From: Streptomyces caelestis
Lineage (GTDB): Bacteria; Actinomycetota; Actinomycetes; Streptomycetales; Streptomycetaceae
DNA: 64,000 bases
Assembly (NCBI RefSeq): GCF_014205255.1
Contig: NZ_JACHNE010000001.1
Span: 5,022,001-5,086,000 of the forward strand
Reading direction: 5' to 3'
The notes under the pieces are model-generated. The model did not search any database, was not told the DNA's origin, and was given only the letters and a program-made list of their open reading frames with translations. Both the position numbers and the translations under genes were made by a program. Of this stretch, positions 16,405 through 25,029 are shown in pieces (position 1 is the first letter of the stretch; every line of letters begins with the position of its first letter).

Positions 16405-17709
16405 TTATGCGATGTGGTCTTCTTCCAGTTCCGCCGTGTGGCGCTTCTGGAAGCGTTCCACCAGGGTCTTCAGGGCGCCGGGGCTCAGCGTCGTCCCGTA
16501 GGTCGCCTGGATGTTGTCGCCGAGGGCCCGGGGTGTGGGATAGCTGCCGTCGATCGACTGACGGAACACCTGGTAGTACGACTCCTCGTCCGGCTCGGGG
16601 GCGGGCGGGGTGCCGCCGCCGTCGCCCAGTTCCCGGGTGCGGTTGGGGCCCACCGGGATGGGGAAGCTGCCGGTGTCCTCCGGGGTGGGTTCCTGCTCGT
16701 ACTGGACTTGGTACTGCTCGGCCTCTTGCTGTTCGGCGATCCACTGGGCGTACTGCTCGGGGTTGTAGGCAGGGTCGTAGCCGCCCTGGTACTCGACCTC
16801 GCGGGGGGCGTTGAACCAGGGGCTCTGCTCCGGTTCGGGTTCCGGTTCGGGTTCGAATTCGGGGTGCTCTGCGTGAGGGGTGCCGTCGAGCTCCAGGCGC
16901 CGCTCGACGGCAGGCGCAGCCCTCTGCGGGACGGGCGCCGCCCCGGCGGCGCGACCGCCCGCGGCCACGCCTGGGTCGAGCTGAGGCTGCGGCTGCGGCG
17001 GCGGGGGAATCAGCGCGGGCTCTATGCCCGCCGCTGCCAGGCCCGCCGGGGCCGTCTCCGCCAACGGCACTCCGTACCTGGCCAGCCTCAGTGGCATCAG
17101 GGACTCCACCGGGGCCTTCCTGCGCCAGTTCCTGCCGTAGCGGGAGCGCAGGCGGGCCTGGTAGACGAGACGTTCCTGCTCCAGCTTGATGACCTGGTCG
17201 TAGGAGCGGAGCTCCCAGAGCTTCATACGGCGCCAGAGGAGGAACGTCGGCAGGGGGGAGAGCAGCCAGCGGGTGAGGCGGACGCCCTCCATGTGCTTGT
17301 CGGCCGTGATGTCGGCGATCCGGCCGATCGCGTGGCGGGCCGCCTCGACCGAGACCACGAACAGGATCGGGATCACCGCGTGCATGCCGACACCGAGCGG
17401 ATCCGGCCAGGCGGCGGCGCCGTTGAAGGCGATCGTCGCCGCTGTCAGGAGCCACGCCGTCTGGCGCAGGAGCGGGAAGGGGATCCTGATCCAGGTGAGG
17501 AGCAGGTCCAGGGCCAGCAGGACGCAGATACCCGCGTCGATGCCGATCGGGAAGACGTAGGAGAAGTTCCCGAAGCCCTTCTGGAGGGCCAGTTCGCGGA
17601 CCGCCGCGTACGAACCGGCGAAGCCGATGCCGGCGATGATCACGGCGCCGGCCACGACCACACCGATGAGAACGCGGTGCATCCGAGTCAGCTGAAGTGG
17701 CGCGGCCAC
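16405..17709 (-). CDS. DUF2637 membrane protein with disordered C-terminal region
   Basis: 434 residues from GTG 17709, preceded by GGAGGGG at good spacing. Four hydrophobic segments lie between residues ~12 and 120 (RVLIGVVVAGAVIIAGIGFA; the DUF2637 core with VFPIGIDAGICVLLALDL). A basic, charged segment follows, then a long Pro/Gln/Glu-rich region (~220-350) and a folded-looking C-terminus (SYPTPRALGDNIQATYG, LVERFQKRHTAELEE). DUF2637 resembles the SpdB-type transfer-associated membrane proteins of Streptomyces plasmids, but this copy sits beside tRNA-synthetase genes. Function unknown. Confidence 0.82.
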   Translation of the reverse strand: MAAPLQLTRMHRVLIGVVVAGAVIIAGIGFAGSYAAVRELALQKGFGNFSYVFPIGIDAGICVLLALDLLLTWIRIPFPLLRQTAWLLTAATIAFNGAAAWPDPLGVGMHAVIPILFVVSVEAARHAIGRIADITADKHMEGVRLTRWLLSPLPTFLLWRRMKLWELRSYDQVIKLEQERLVYQARLRSRYGRNWRRKAPVESLMPLRLARYGVPLAETAPAGLAAAGIEPALIPPPPQPQPQLDPGVAAGGRAAGAAPVPQRAAPAVERRLELDGTPHAEHPEFEPEPEPEPEQSPWFNAPREVEYQGGYDPAYNPEQYAQWIAEQQEAEQYQVQYEQEPTPEDTGSFPIPVGPNRTRELGDGGGTPPAPEPDEESYYQVFRQSIDGSYPTPRALGDNIQATYGTTLSPGALKTLVERFQKRHTAELEEDHIA

Positions 17710-17797
17710 CCGTAATCCCCTCCCCTTGCGTGTTGGTGCGCGCAACAGGGTGGCACATGTGTGCGGGGAACGGGTGGCCGGTTCCCGTCGGGCTCGG

Positions 17798-18673
17798 TCA
17801 GGCCTTCGAAGCGGGCTGCTTGGACGGCGACCTCGACGCGTCCTTCGAGGGCTCGTCCGACGCGCCCTCGGACGCCGACTTCGACGGGGCCTTGGACGGG
17901 GACTTGGACGGGGCGCCGCTCGCCTTGCCGCCGCCCGCACCGTTCGCCTCGGACACCGCCGCCACCGCCTCCTTGGCGGCCTTCTTCACGTCCTTCATCA
18001 GGTCGTCGGCGCTCGGGCTCTTGTCGCCCGCCAGGCCCGCGCCGTTGTAGTCGAGGGTGACGACGACGTTCTCGACGCGCGCCACGACCGTCTGCTGCTT
18101 GAAGGTGCCTTCCTTCTTCTTCAGCTCGTAGCGCACGGCCGTCGCCTCGTCGCCCGTCCCGGAAACCGGCTCCGTCTTGGTGCTTTTGGCGCCCTCCACG
18201 GCCTGGGCGTCCTGGATCTGCTTCTCGTAGTACTCCTGGGCCAGCTTGTCGGCCGGGCCGCGGGTGACGTCCGACTCGAAGCGCAGCATCGACACGTTCA
18301 GCCAGCGGAACTGCGAGCCCTTGACGCCGTTGTTGTCGAGGCTGTTCCAGGAGCAGTTGCCCCGGGTGGAGATGTCGTCCGACTTGCCCTCCTTGCCGGA
18401 CTTGCCCTCCGGAACGAGGTTCTCCAACGTCTTCTTGGACAGCACCTTGCAGGGCTCCGGAAGCTTGCCGTACGCCGCCGCCTGAACGGTCGGCGACGGG
18501 CTCGCGGACGCCGAGGCGGCGGCCTTCGCGGCCTCGTCCGTGCTGTCGCCGGAGCCGGAGTCCGAGGAGCAGCCGGCGGCGACCAGCATCACGGGGACGG
18601 CGGCCGCGCAGACAAGGACGCGGTGGAGTCGCTTCGCTCGCTGGTCTCGGTCTCGCTGTGCTCGTCGCTGCAT
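17798..18673 (-). CDS. Lipoprotein, DUF3558-like (first of a tandem pair)
   Basis: 291 residues from the ATG preceded by GAAGGA (18673); an earlier ATG at 18688 has no RBS. Signal peptide RVLVCAAAVPVMLVAAGC with lipobox Cys, an acidic Ser/Asp linker, then a DUF3558-type domain (KLPEPCKVLSKKTLENLVP, NCSWNS, a paired-Cys pattern) at ~70-240. The tail is Lys/Ser/Pro-rich repeats (SKSPSKAPSKS). Mycobacterial DUF3558 proteins are surface lipoproteins of unknown role. Paralogous to the next gene. Confidence 0.82.
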   Translation of the reverse strand: MQRRAQRDRDQRAKRLHRVLVCAAAVPVMLVAAGCSSDSGSGDSTDEAAKAAASASASPSPTVQAAAYGKLPEPCKVLSKKTLENLVPEGKSGKEGKSDDISTRGNCSWNSLDNNGVKGSQFRWLNVSMLRFESDVTRGPADKLAQEYYEKQIQDAQAVEGAKSTKTEPVSGTGDEATAVRYELKKKEGTFKQQTVVARVENVVVTLDYNGAGLAGDKSPSADDLMKDVKKAAKEAVAAVSEANGAGGGKASGAPSKSPSKAPSKSASEGASDEPSKDASRSPSKQPASKA

Positions 18674-18806
18674 GGTTCCTTCACTCATGACGCTCGTGGT
18701 TCCTGCGATCGGAACGGGTCCGAGTGGTCACGGTACGCGGTGAGGCCGCTGTGTGTTCCTCCTTCGGGTGCTTTGCGGGTGCGCGTGAAGGGGGCGTGAA
18801 GGGGCC

Positions 18807-19640
18807 TCAGCCGCTCAGTGAATCAGCCAGCTGCGAGGCCAGTTTCCGGGCCCTGTCCTGCATTTCCTTGCTGTCCGGGACGACGCCGACGGTGGCCGGC
18901 TGCTCGGCGTACTCGATGGTCACGATGACGTTGGACGTGCGGAATGCCACAGTCACCGTGCGCTGCTTGGCCGTCGAACCGGAGCTGCTCAGCTCGTCGT
19001 CGAGGAAGGCCTCGTCGCCGACCTCCTCCAGGACGCGGGGCTGGAGATCGGTCGAGGGGGAGGCGGACGCCGACGGCGAGGAGGTGCCGGACGGGAGCGA
19101 GGTGCCGGACGGGGACGGGGAGCCGCTCGGAGCGGCGGAGGAGCCGCCGGCCGGCGTGCTGCCGACGGCCGCCGACTCGGTGGCGGTCGGCTCGGGCAGG
19201 TGGGCCGCCGCCTCCCTCTCCGCGAAGAGCTGCTCGGCCTGGTTGTCGTCGCTGACCGCGTTGTCGTAGGAGACGACCCGTTCGAAGTCGACGAGCAGAT
19301 GGTTCGTGGCCTGCTGGGAGTCGACCTTCCACTGGCAGCCGACCTTGCGGTCGGTGTCGTACGTGACCGTCGCCTCGCCCTCGTACGCCTTCTCGCGCTG
19401 TTCCTCGTCGGTGATCTGCCGGATTCCGGGCAGGAGTTCGTCGAGGGAGCTCTGGCCGACGGCACCACAGGGCTCGGGCAGCGTGCGGTACCGGCCCGGC
19501 TCGGCGGCGGCCGAAGCCGTGCCCGTGCCGCCCGGGTTGGAGTCCTCCGTCGCGCCGCCGTCGCCCGAACTGCCGGTGCAGCCGGCCAGCAGGGCCACGA
19601 GGAGCGCGGCGATGCCGGGTGCGTACGCCTTCCGTTGCAC
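18807..19640 (-). CDS. Lipoprotein, DUF3558-like (second of a tandem pair)
   Basis: 277 residues from GTG 19640, with GAGAGGAG at 7 nt. Signal peptide and lipobox in GIAALLVALLAGCTGS. Domain pattern as in the neighbour: TLPEPCGAVGQSSLDELLPG and GCQWKV (two Cys in the same places), and TVTVAFRTSNVIVTIEY matching the neighbour's VVARVENVVVTLDY. A low-complexity Ser/Pro/Gly linker lies at ~170-200. Probably the first gene of a two-gene operon produced by tandem duplication. Confidence 0.82.
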   Translation of the reverse strand: MQRKAYAPGIAALLVALLAGCTGSSGDGGATEDSNPGGTGTASAAAEPGRYRTLPEPCGAVGQSSLDELLPGIRQITDEEQREKAYEGEATVTYDTDRKVGCQWKVDSQQATNHLLVDFERVVSYDNAVSDDNQAEQLFAEREAAAHLPEPTATESAAVGSTPAGGSSAAPSGSPSPSGTSLPSGTSSPSASASPSTDLQPRVLEEVGDEAFLDDELSSSGSTAKQRTVTVAFRTSNVIVTIEYAEQPATVGVVPDSKEMQDRARKLASQLADSLSG

Positions 19641-19811
19641 GTGGTGGCTCCTCTCGACGCGGATAATGGCTTGCCGCCGCGGGGCGGCCGGTGAACACAA
19701 TGTCTATCGCACGCACTGCCGTGGACGCCGGTCCGGATTCCCTTTCGTAGACCTTGGCTCCGGTATTTGCTGTTGAGGACTTCTGTTCGTTTACGGGGGA
19801 TTGAGGACGCT

Positions 19812-21005
19812 ATGTCGTATGTAGAGATGCCTGGTGCGAAAGTACCGATCCGGATGTGGGCCGACCCGTCCACGGTCGAGGGCTCCGCACTCCAGCAGCT
19901 CCAGAACGTCGCCACGCTGCCCTGGATCAAGGGCCTGGCCGTCATGCCCGACGTCCACTACGGCAAGGGCGCGACGGTCGGCTCGGTCATCGCCATGCGG
20001 GGTGCGGTGTGCCCGGCGGCGGTGGGCGTCGACATCGGCTGCGGGATGTCGGCGGTGAAGACGTCCCTGACGGCGAACGACCTGCCCGGGGATCTGTCCC
20101 GGCTGCGGTCGCGGATCGAGCAGGTGATTCCGGTGGGGCGGGGGATGCATGACGATCCTGTCGACCCCGGGCGGTTCCATGGGCTGGCCACTGCCGGGTG
20201 GGACGACTTCTGGGGGCGGTTCGACGGGGTTGCGGAGGCGGTCAAGTTCCGTCAGGAACGTGCCACGAAGCAGATGGGAACGCTCGGTGGCGGTAACCAC
20301 TTTGTCGAGGTTTGCACGGATACGACCGGTTCTGTCTGGCTGATGCTCCACTCCGGTTCCCGCAACATCGGCAAGGAGCTGGCCGAGCACCACATCGGCG
20401 TGGCTCAGAAGCTCCCGCACAACCAGGGCCTGGTCGACCGCGACCTCGCCGTCTTCGTCGCGGACACCCCGCAGATGGCGGCCTACCGCAACGACCTGTT
20501 CTGGGCGCAGGAGTACGCGCAGTACAACCGCTCGATCATGATGGCGCTCCTGAAGGACGTGATCCGCAAGGAGTTCAAGAAGGCGAAGCCGGCCTTCGAG
20601 CCGGAGATCAGCGCGCACCACAACTACGTGGCCGAGGAGCGCTACGACGGCATGGACCTGCTCGTGACCCGCAAGGGCGCGATCCGGGCCGGTTCCGGCG
20701 ACTACGGGATCATTCCCGGCTCCATGGGCACGGGTTCGTACATCGTGAAGGGCCTCGGGAACGCCAAGTCCTTCAACTCCGCCTCGCACGGCGCGGGCCG
20801 GCGCATGAGCCGCAACGCGGCCAAGCGCCGGTTCTCGACGAAGGACCTGGAGGAGCAGACGCGGGGCGTGGAGTGCCGTAAGGACTCCGGCGTCGTGGAC
20901 GAGATCCCGGGCGCCTACAAGCCGATCGAGCAGGTCATCGATCAGCAGCGGGACCTGGTGGAGGTCGTGGCGAAGCTGAAGCAGGTTGTCTGCGTGAAGG
21001 GCTAG
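19812..21005 (+). CDS. rtcB: RtcB-type RNA ligase
   Basis: 397 residues. RtcB seals 2',3'-cyclic phosphate (or 3'-P) and 5'-OH RNA ends using GTP and Mn. Seen: MPDVHYGKGATVGS, GVDIGCGM, GGGNHFVEV, HSGSRNIG, and HGAGRRMSRNAAKR, whose first His would be guanylylated. The start MSYVEMPGAKVPIRMWA is chosen over a codon at 19767 because it fits the family N-terminus. No archease or RNA target lies nearby, so repair of stress-cleaved RNA is only an inference. Confidence 0.94.
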   Translation: MSYVEMPGAKVPIRMWADPSTVEGSALQQLQNVATLPWIKGLAVMPDVHYGKGATVGSVIAMRGAVCPAAVGVDIGCGMSAVKTSLTANDLPGDLSRLRSRIEQVIPVGRGMHDDPVDPGRFHGLATAGWDDFWGRFDGVAEAVKFRQERATKQMGTLGGGNHFVEVCTDTTGSVWLMLHSGSRNIGKELAEHHIGVAQKLPHNQGLVDRDLAVFVADTPQMAAYRNDLFWAQEYAQYNRSIMMALLKDVIRKEFKKAKPAFEPEISAHHNYVAEERYDGMDLLVTRKGAIRAGSGDYGIIPGSMGTGSYIVKGLGNAKSFNSASHGAGRRMSRNAAKRRFSTKDLEEQTRGVECRKDSGVVDEIPGAYKPIEQVIDQQRDLVEVVAKLKQVVCVKG

Positions 21006-21011
21006 GAGTGG

Positions 21012-21200
21012 TCAGTCGGGCAGCGGTACCACTCCGTCGAGGAGCTTGTTGGCTCTGTCCGTTGTCCAGTGGATCCGCTCCGCCCCCGGTTTCTCGTGGG
21101 GTGGGCGGACCCACGAGGCGGGGTGATGTCCGTTGACTTGCGGCCGTAGAGCAGGCCGAGTTCGTTCAGCTTGATCTCGACGGTCAAATGGCCCCTTTGG
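21012..21200 (-). pseudogene. Small decayed reverse-strand coding remnant
   Basis: Two minus-strand frames carry protein-like pieces: HLTVEIKLNELGLLYGRKST (~21190-21110) and, after a frame change, AERIHWTTDRANKLLDGVVP ending at the stop 21012-21014. No start is visible. The parent is not recognised. Confidence 0.3.
21093..21117 (+). terminator. Hairpin downstream of rtcB
   Basis: CTCGTGGG/CCCACGAG, an 8-bp stem with a 9-nt loop, about 90 bp past the rtcB stop. A likely terminator between rtcB and the converging SDR gene. Confidence 0.45.
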
Positions 21201-21269
21201 CCCGTTCGGGTGATCGAGGATGTGTTCTCGTTCCCGTTCCTGGTCGCGTTCGGCGTTCGGCGTCCGGCC

Positions 21270-22046
21270 TCACAGGTCCCGGTGGACCTTCGAGTTGGAG
21301 GCCTGGGCGCGGGGGCGCAGGACCAGGAGGTCGACGTTGACGTGGCTGGGGCGGGTGATCGCCCAGGTGATGGTGTCGGCGACGTCGTCGGCGGTGAGGG
21401 GTTCGGCGACACCCTCGTAGACCTTCTCCGCCTTCTCCTTGTCGCCGGAGAAGCGGGTCAGGGCGAACTCGTCCGTCCTGACCATGCCGGGGGCGATCTC
21501 TATGACGCGGACCGGCTGGCCGACGATCTCCAGGCGCAGTGTCTCGGCGAGGACGTGGGCGCCGTGCTTGGCGGCGACGTAGCCTCCGCCGCCCTCGTAG
21601 GTGCCGTGGCCGGCGGTGGAGGAGACGACCACGACCGTGCCGTCGCCGCTCGCGACCAGCTTGGGCAGCAGGGCCTGGGTGAGGTTGAGCGTGCCGATGA
21701 CGTTCGTCTCGTACATCTGGCGCCAGTCGGCCGGGTCACCGGTCGCGACCGGGTCGGCGCCGAGCGCGCCGCCCGCGTTGTTGACCAGCACGCCGATCGT
21801 CTTGAAGGCCGTGGCGAACTCGTCGACCGCCGCGCGGTCGGTGACGTCGAGGGGGTACGCCGTGGCCTGGTGGCCCGCCTCGGTGATTTCCTCCGCCAGC
21901 GCCTCGATGCGGTCCTTGCGGCGGGCGGTGAGGACGACGCGGTAGCCCGCGGCGGCGAGCTGCCGGGCCGTGGCGGCACCGATTCCGCTGCTCGCACCGG
22001 TGACGACGGCGATGCGGGAGGCGGCGGACGGGGCGGCGGTGGCCAT
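21270..22046 (-). CDS. Short-chain dehydrogenase/reductase
   Basis: 258 residues from MATAAPSAASR, with GAGGAGC upstream. Classical SDR: cofactor motif VTGASSGIGAAT, ARRKDR after beta-2 (favouring NADP), NNAGGALG, Ser in SSTAGHGT, active-site YVAAK, and APGMVRTDEF. It resembles the YdfG/serine-3-dehydrogenase type (NAD(P)-dependent oxidation of 3-hydroxy acids), but the substrate is not certain. Confidence 0.9.
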   Translation of the reverse strand: MATAAPSAASRIAVVTGASSGIGAATARQLAAAGYRVVLTARRKDRIEALAEEITEAGHQATAYPLDVTDRAAVDEFATAFKTIGVLVNNAGGALGADPVATGDPADWRQMYETNVIGTLNLTQALLPKLVASGDGTVVVVSSTAGHGTYEGGGGYVAAKHGAHVLAETLRLEIVGQPVRVIEIAPGMVRTDEFALTRFSGDKEKAEKVYEGVAEPLTADDVADTITWAITRPSHVNVDLLVLRPRAQASNSKVHRDL

Positions 22047-22160
22047 GGGAGCTCCTCGGGCGTGGTGGACGGGCGGTGGTGCGGTCTGCGGCCAGGATAG
22101 GTGGCCCTCACGGTGGGAGAATGGGGGCGGGTGATCCTCCTGTTCCTGTGGAGGTTGGTC

Positions 22161-22595
22161 ATGGGAGAGGCACGTGAGGTCATGGACCGGCTCACGGACG
22201 CGCTCACCGAGCACTCCGATCTGAATGTCATCAGCGAGCTGTACGCCGAGGACGCGGTCGCCTTCACCCCCGACGAGGGGGAGCTGCACGGGCGCGACAA
22301 CATCGTCGAGTACTGGCGGACGATGACGGAGGCGGTCCCCGAGGCGACGTTCCAGACGTTGCACTCCTACGAAGTCGGCGACACCGCCATCGACGAAGGG
22401 ATCTTCAGCGGACGGAACACCGGGCCGCTGCACCTGCCCAACGGTGAGACGCTCCCCCCGACGCAGAAGGAGATCAGGATCCGCGGGGTGGACATCGCCA
22501 CCGTGAAGGACGGCCGGATCGTCGACTACCGCCTGTATTTCGACGAGATGGACTTCCTGGGGCAACTGGGGCTGCTGCCCGACGAGCCGTTCTGA
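22161..22595 (+). CDS. NTF2-like (SnoaL/ketosteroid-isomerase fold) protein
   Basis: 144 residues from ATG 22161, with GGAGG 8 nt upstream. The cone-shaped NTF2-like fold is suggested by NVISELYAEDAVAFTP, GRDNIVEYW, and KEIRIRGVDIATVKDGRIVDYRLYFDEM. Enzymatic or ligand-binding role unknown. Monocistronic. Confidence 0.8.
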   Translation: MGEAREVMDRLTDALTEHSDLNVISELYAEDAVAFTPDEGELHGRDNIVEYWRTMTEAVPEATFQTLHSYEVGDTAIDEGIFSGRNTGPLHLPNGETLPPTQKEIRIRGVDIATVKDGRIVDYRLYFDEMDFLGQLGLLPDEPF

Positions 22596-22630
22596 GTCCC
22601 CGGCCCTGAGTCCCCGGCCCAGAGGGCCGG

Positions 22631-22966
22631 TCAGTTTCCTCGCGGGGCGTACATGATCACCGCCATGCCCGCGAGGCAGATCAGTGCGCCCGTGATGTCC
22701 CAGCGGTCCGGGCGGTAGCCGTCCGCGATGACGCCCCACAGGATCGAACCGGCGACGAAGATCCCGCCGTACGCGGCGAGGACGCGGCCGAAGTGGGCGT
22801 CGGGCTGGAACGTCGCGACGAAGCCGTAGGCGCCGAGCGCGAGGACGCCGCCGGCCGCCCACAGCCAGCCCTTGTTCTCACGCACGCCCTGCCAGACCAG
22901 CCACGCGCCGCCGATCTCCAGCAGGGCGGCGAGGACGAAGAGGGTGGCGGAACGCAGGATCTGCAT
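22631..22966 (-). CDS. UPF0060 (YnfA-like) membrane protein
   Basis: 111 residues with four hydrophobic helices (SATLFVLAALLEIGGAWLVW; WLWAAGGVLALGAYGFVATF; VLAAYGGIFVAGSILWGVIA; DITGALICLAGMAVIMYAP). The Glu in TM1 and the overall pattern match YnfA, related to small multidrug-resistance transporters. Transport activity is not established for most members. Confidence 0.88.
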   Translation of the reverse strand: MQILRSATLFVLAALLEIGGAWLVWQGVRENKGWLWAAGGVLALGAYGFVATFQPDAHFGRVLAAYGGIFVAGSILWGVIADGYRPDRWDITGALICLAGMAVIMYAPRGN

Positions 22967-23084
22967 GCGAGCAGCTTGGCATGCGCGGACCTGGCGCCCG
23001 GGGTGTGGTGTCACCTGATGGGCGGTGTCCGGGGGCGCCGCGCGTGGGGGACCGCTGCCACTTCTGACCTCCGAGGGTATGGTT

Positions 23085-23112
23085 GAACGATAAATAATCT
23101 GGAGGGTGAGCG
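23085..23112 (+). promoter_or_regulatory. AT-rich leader with RBS for the LLM oxidoreductase
   Basis: TTGAACGATAAATAAT precedes GGAGGGTGAG and ATG 23116. It is a conspicuous A/T block in GC-rich DNA; TATGGT just upstream could be a -10 element. The regulator is unknown. Confidence 0.35.
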
Positions 23113-23115
23113 ACC

Positions 23116-24192
23116 ATGCAGTTCGGGATCTTCAGCGTCGGCGATGTCACGCCCGACCCGACCACCGGCCGGACGCCGACCGAACGCGAGCGCATCAAGG
23201 CCATGGTCGCCATCGCGCTGAAGGCCGAGGAGGCCGGCCTCGACGTCTTCGCCACCGGCGAGCATCACAACCCGCCGTTCGTGCCGTCGTCCCCGACCAC
23301 GATGCTCGGCTACGTCGCCGCCCGTACCGAGCGGCTGATCCTCTCGACGGCCACCACCCTCATCACCACCAACGACCCGGTGAAGATCGCCGAGGACTTC
23401 GCGATGCTCCAGCACCTGGCCGACGGCCGGGTGGATCTCATGCTGGGGCGCGGCAACACCGCCCCCGTCTACCCCTGGTTCGGGCAGGACATCCGCCAGG
23501 GCATCCCGCTCGCGATCGAGAACTACGCCCTCCTCCACCGGCTGTGGCGCGAGGAGTCCGTCGACTGGGAGGGGAACTTCCGCACGCCGTTGCAGGGCTT
23601 CACCGCCACTCCCCGCCCGCTGGACGGCGTACCGCCGTTCGTCTGGCACGGGTCGATCCGCTCGCCGGAGATCGCCGAGCAGGCCGCGTACTACGGCGAC
23701 GGCTTCTTCCACAACAACATCTTCTGGCCGGCCGACCACACCAAGCGCATGGTCGAGCTGTACCGGGAGCGGTACGCGTACTACGGGCATGGCACGCCCG
23801 AGCAGGCGATCGTCGGGCTCGGCGGGCATGTGTTCATGCGGAAGAACGCACAGGACGCGGTGCGCGAGTTCCGGCCCTACTTCGACGTCGCACCCGTCTA
23901 CGGGCACGGGCCGTCGCTGGAGGACTTCATGGCGCAGACGCCGCTGACCGTCGGCTCCCCGCAGCAGGTCATCGAGAAGACGCTGGCCTTCCGCGAGTAC
24001 GCCGGTGACTACCAGCGCCAGCTGTTCCTGGTCGACCACGCCGGGCTGCCGCTGAAGACCGTGCTGGAGCAGATCGACCTGCTGGGCGAGGAGGTCGTAC
24101 CGGTGCTGCGCAAGGAGTTCGCCGTGGGCCGCCCGGCGGACGTGCCGGACGCCCCGACGCACGCGGCCCGGCTCGCGCAGGCCCGTGGGTGA
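23116..24192 (+). CDS. LLM-class flavin-dependent oxidoreductase
   Basis: 358 residues with a strong RBS. Luciferase-like TIM-barrel monooxygenase: MQFGIFSVGD start, DVFATGEHHNPPFVPSSP, RLILSTATTLITTNDPVKIAEDFA, VDLMLGRGNTAPVYPWFG, VWHGSIRSPE and GTPEQAIVG. Uses FMNH2 or F420; the substrate is unknown. The two-component pair follows after a 117-bp gap, and co-transcription is uncertain. Confidence 0.88.
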   Translation: MQFGIFSVGDVTPDPTTGRTPTERERIKAMVAIALKAEEAGLDVFATGEHHNPPFVPSSPTTMLGYVAARTERLILSTATTLITTNDPVKIAEDFAMLQHLADGRVDLMLGRGNTAPVYPWFGQDIRQGIPLAIENYALLHRLWREESVDWEGNFRTPLQGFTATPRPLDGVPPFVWHGSIRSPEIAEQAAYYGDGFFHNNIFWPADHTKRMVELYRERYAYYGHGTPEQAIVGLGGHVFMRKNAQDAVREFRPYFDVAPVYGHGPSLEDFMAQTPLTVGSPQQVIEKTLAFREYAGDYQRQLFLVDHAGLPLKTVLEQIDLLGEEVVPVLRKEFAVGRPADVPDAPTHAARLAQARG

Positions 24193-24246
24193 GAGGACGG
24201 TAGGCACCCGGCCCGCGGTTGCGTGCCCCCTGGTGAGAGGGCAGTA
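24189..24246 (+). promoter_or_regulatory. Direct-repeat pair upstream of the response regulator
   Basis: GTGAGAGGACGGTA (24189-24202) and GTGAGAGGGCAGTA (24233-24246) differ at two positions and are 44 bp apart, about four helical turns. OmpR-type regulators bind direct repeats, so this may be an autoregulatory site. The first copy overlaps the stop of the oxidoreductase gene. Confidence 0.4.
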
Positions 24247-24309
24247 AGAAGGACGCTCCGGCGCAGCTCATCCGGTCCCGGAACCCCGGCGGCGGGGCAC
24301 ACTGGACGC

Positions 24310-25029
24310 GTGTCCCAAACAGTGCTGCTCGCCGAAGACGACCGCGCCATCCGCAACGCCCTGGAGCGCGCCCTGACCCTGGAGGGTTACCAGGTCATGG
24401 CGGTCGCCGACGGTGTCGAGGCACTGGCGCAGGCCCACCGCAACCGTCCGGACGTCCTCGTCCTGGACGTGATGATGCCCGGCATCGACGGGCTCCAGGT
24501 GTGCCGCGTGCTGCGCGCCGAGGGCGACCGGACGCCGATCCTGATGCTCACGGCCCTCGTGGAGACCGCCGACCGGATCGCCGGCCTGGACGCGGGCGCC
24601 GACGACTACGTGGTGAAGCCCTTCGACGTGGAGGAGGTCTTCGCCCGGCTGCGCGCCCTGCTGCGCCGCACCAGCCCGGTGGGCGTCGGCGGCGCGCCCG
24701 TGGCCGAGGCGCCCCGGCCGGTCCCCGAGCGGTTCATCGAGGCGGCCGGCATCCGCATGGACCCGCAGGCGCGCCGGGCCTGGCGCGGCGCCCGCGAGCT
24801 GGAGCTGACCCGCACCGAGTTCGAACTGCTGGAGCTGCTGGTCCGCAACGCGGGCATCGTCCTCGACCACTCGACGATCTACGACCGCATCTGGGGCTAC
24901 GACTTCGGCCCCGGCTCGAAGAACCTCGCCGTCTACGTCGGCTACCTGCGCCGCAAGCTCGACGAGCCGGACGCGCCGCAGCTGATCCACACGGTGCGCG
25001 GCGTGGGTTACGTGCTGCGGGAGGACTGA
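24310..25029 (+). CDS. OmpR/MprA-type response regulator
   Basis: 239 residues from GTG 24310. The receiver domain (1-120) has acidic DD near residue 10, phospho-acceptor Asp53 (VLVLDVMMPG), a Thr in LMLTA and Lys in VVKPF. A winged-helix DNA-binding domain (~135-238) has ELTRTEFELLELLVRNAG and the terminal IHTVRGVGYVLRED. Directly followed, with no spacer, by its kinase. Closest in pattern to MprA/TcrA. Confidence 0.94.
   Translation: MSQTVLLAEDDRAIRNALERALTLEGYQVMAVADGVEALAQAHRNRPDVLVLDVMMPGIDGLQVCRVLRAEGDRTPILMLTALVETADRIAGLDAGADDYVVKPFDVEEVFARLRALLRRTSPVGVGGAPVAEAPRPVPERFIEAAGIRMDPQARRAWRGARELELTRTEFELLELLVRNAGIVLDHSTIYDRIWGYDFGPGSKNLAVYVGYLRRKLDEPDAPQLIHTVRGVGYVLRED

Noticed and set aside
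17798..17940. Lys/Ser/Pro repeats in the lipoprotein tail as a DNA-level tandem repeat
   Set aside because: Degenerate at DNA level; it reads as ordinary low-complexity protein sequence.
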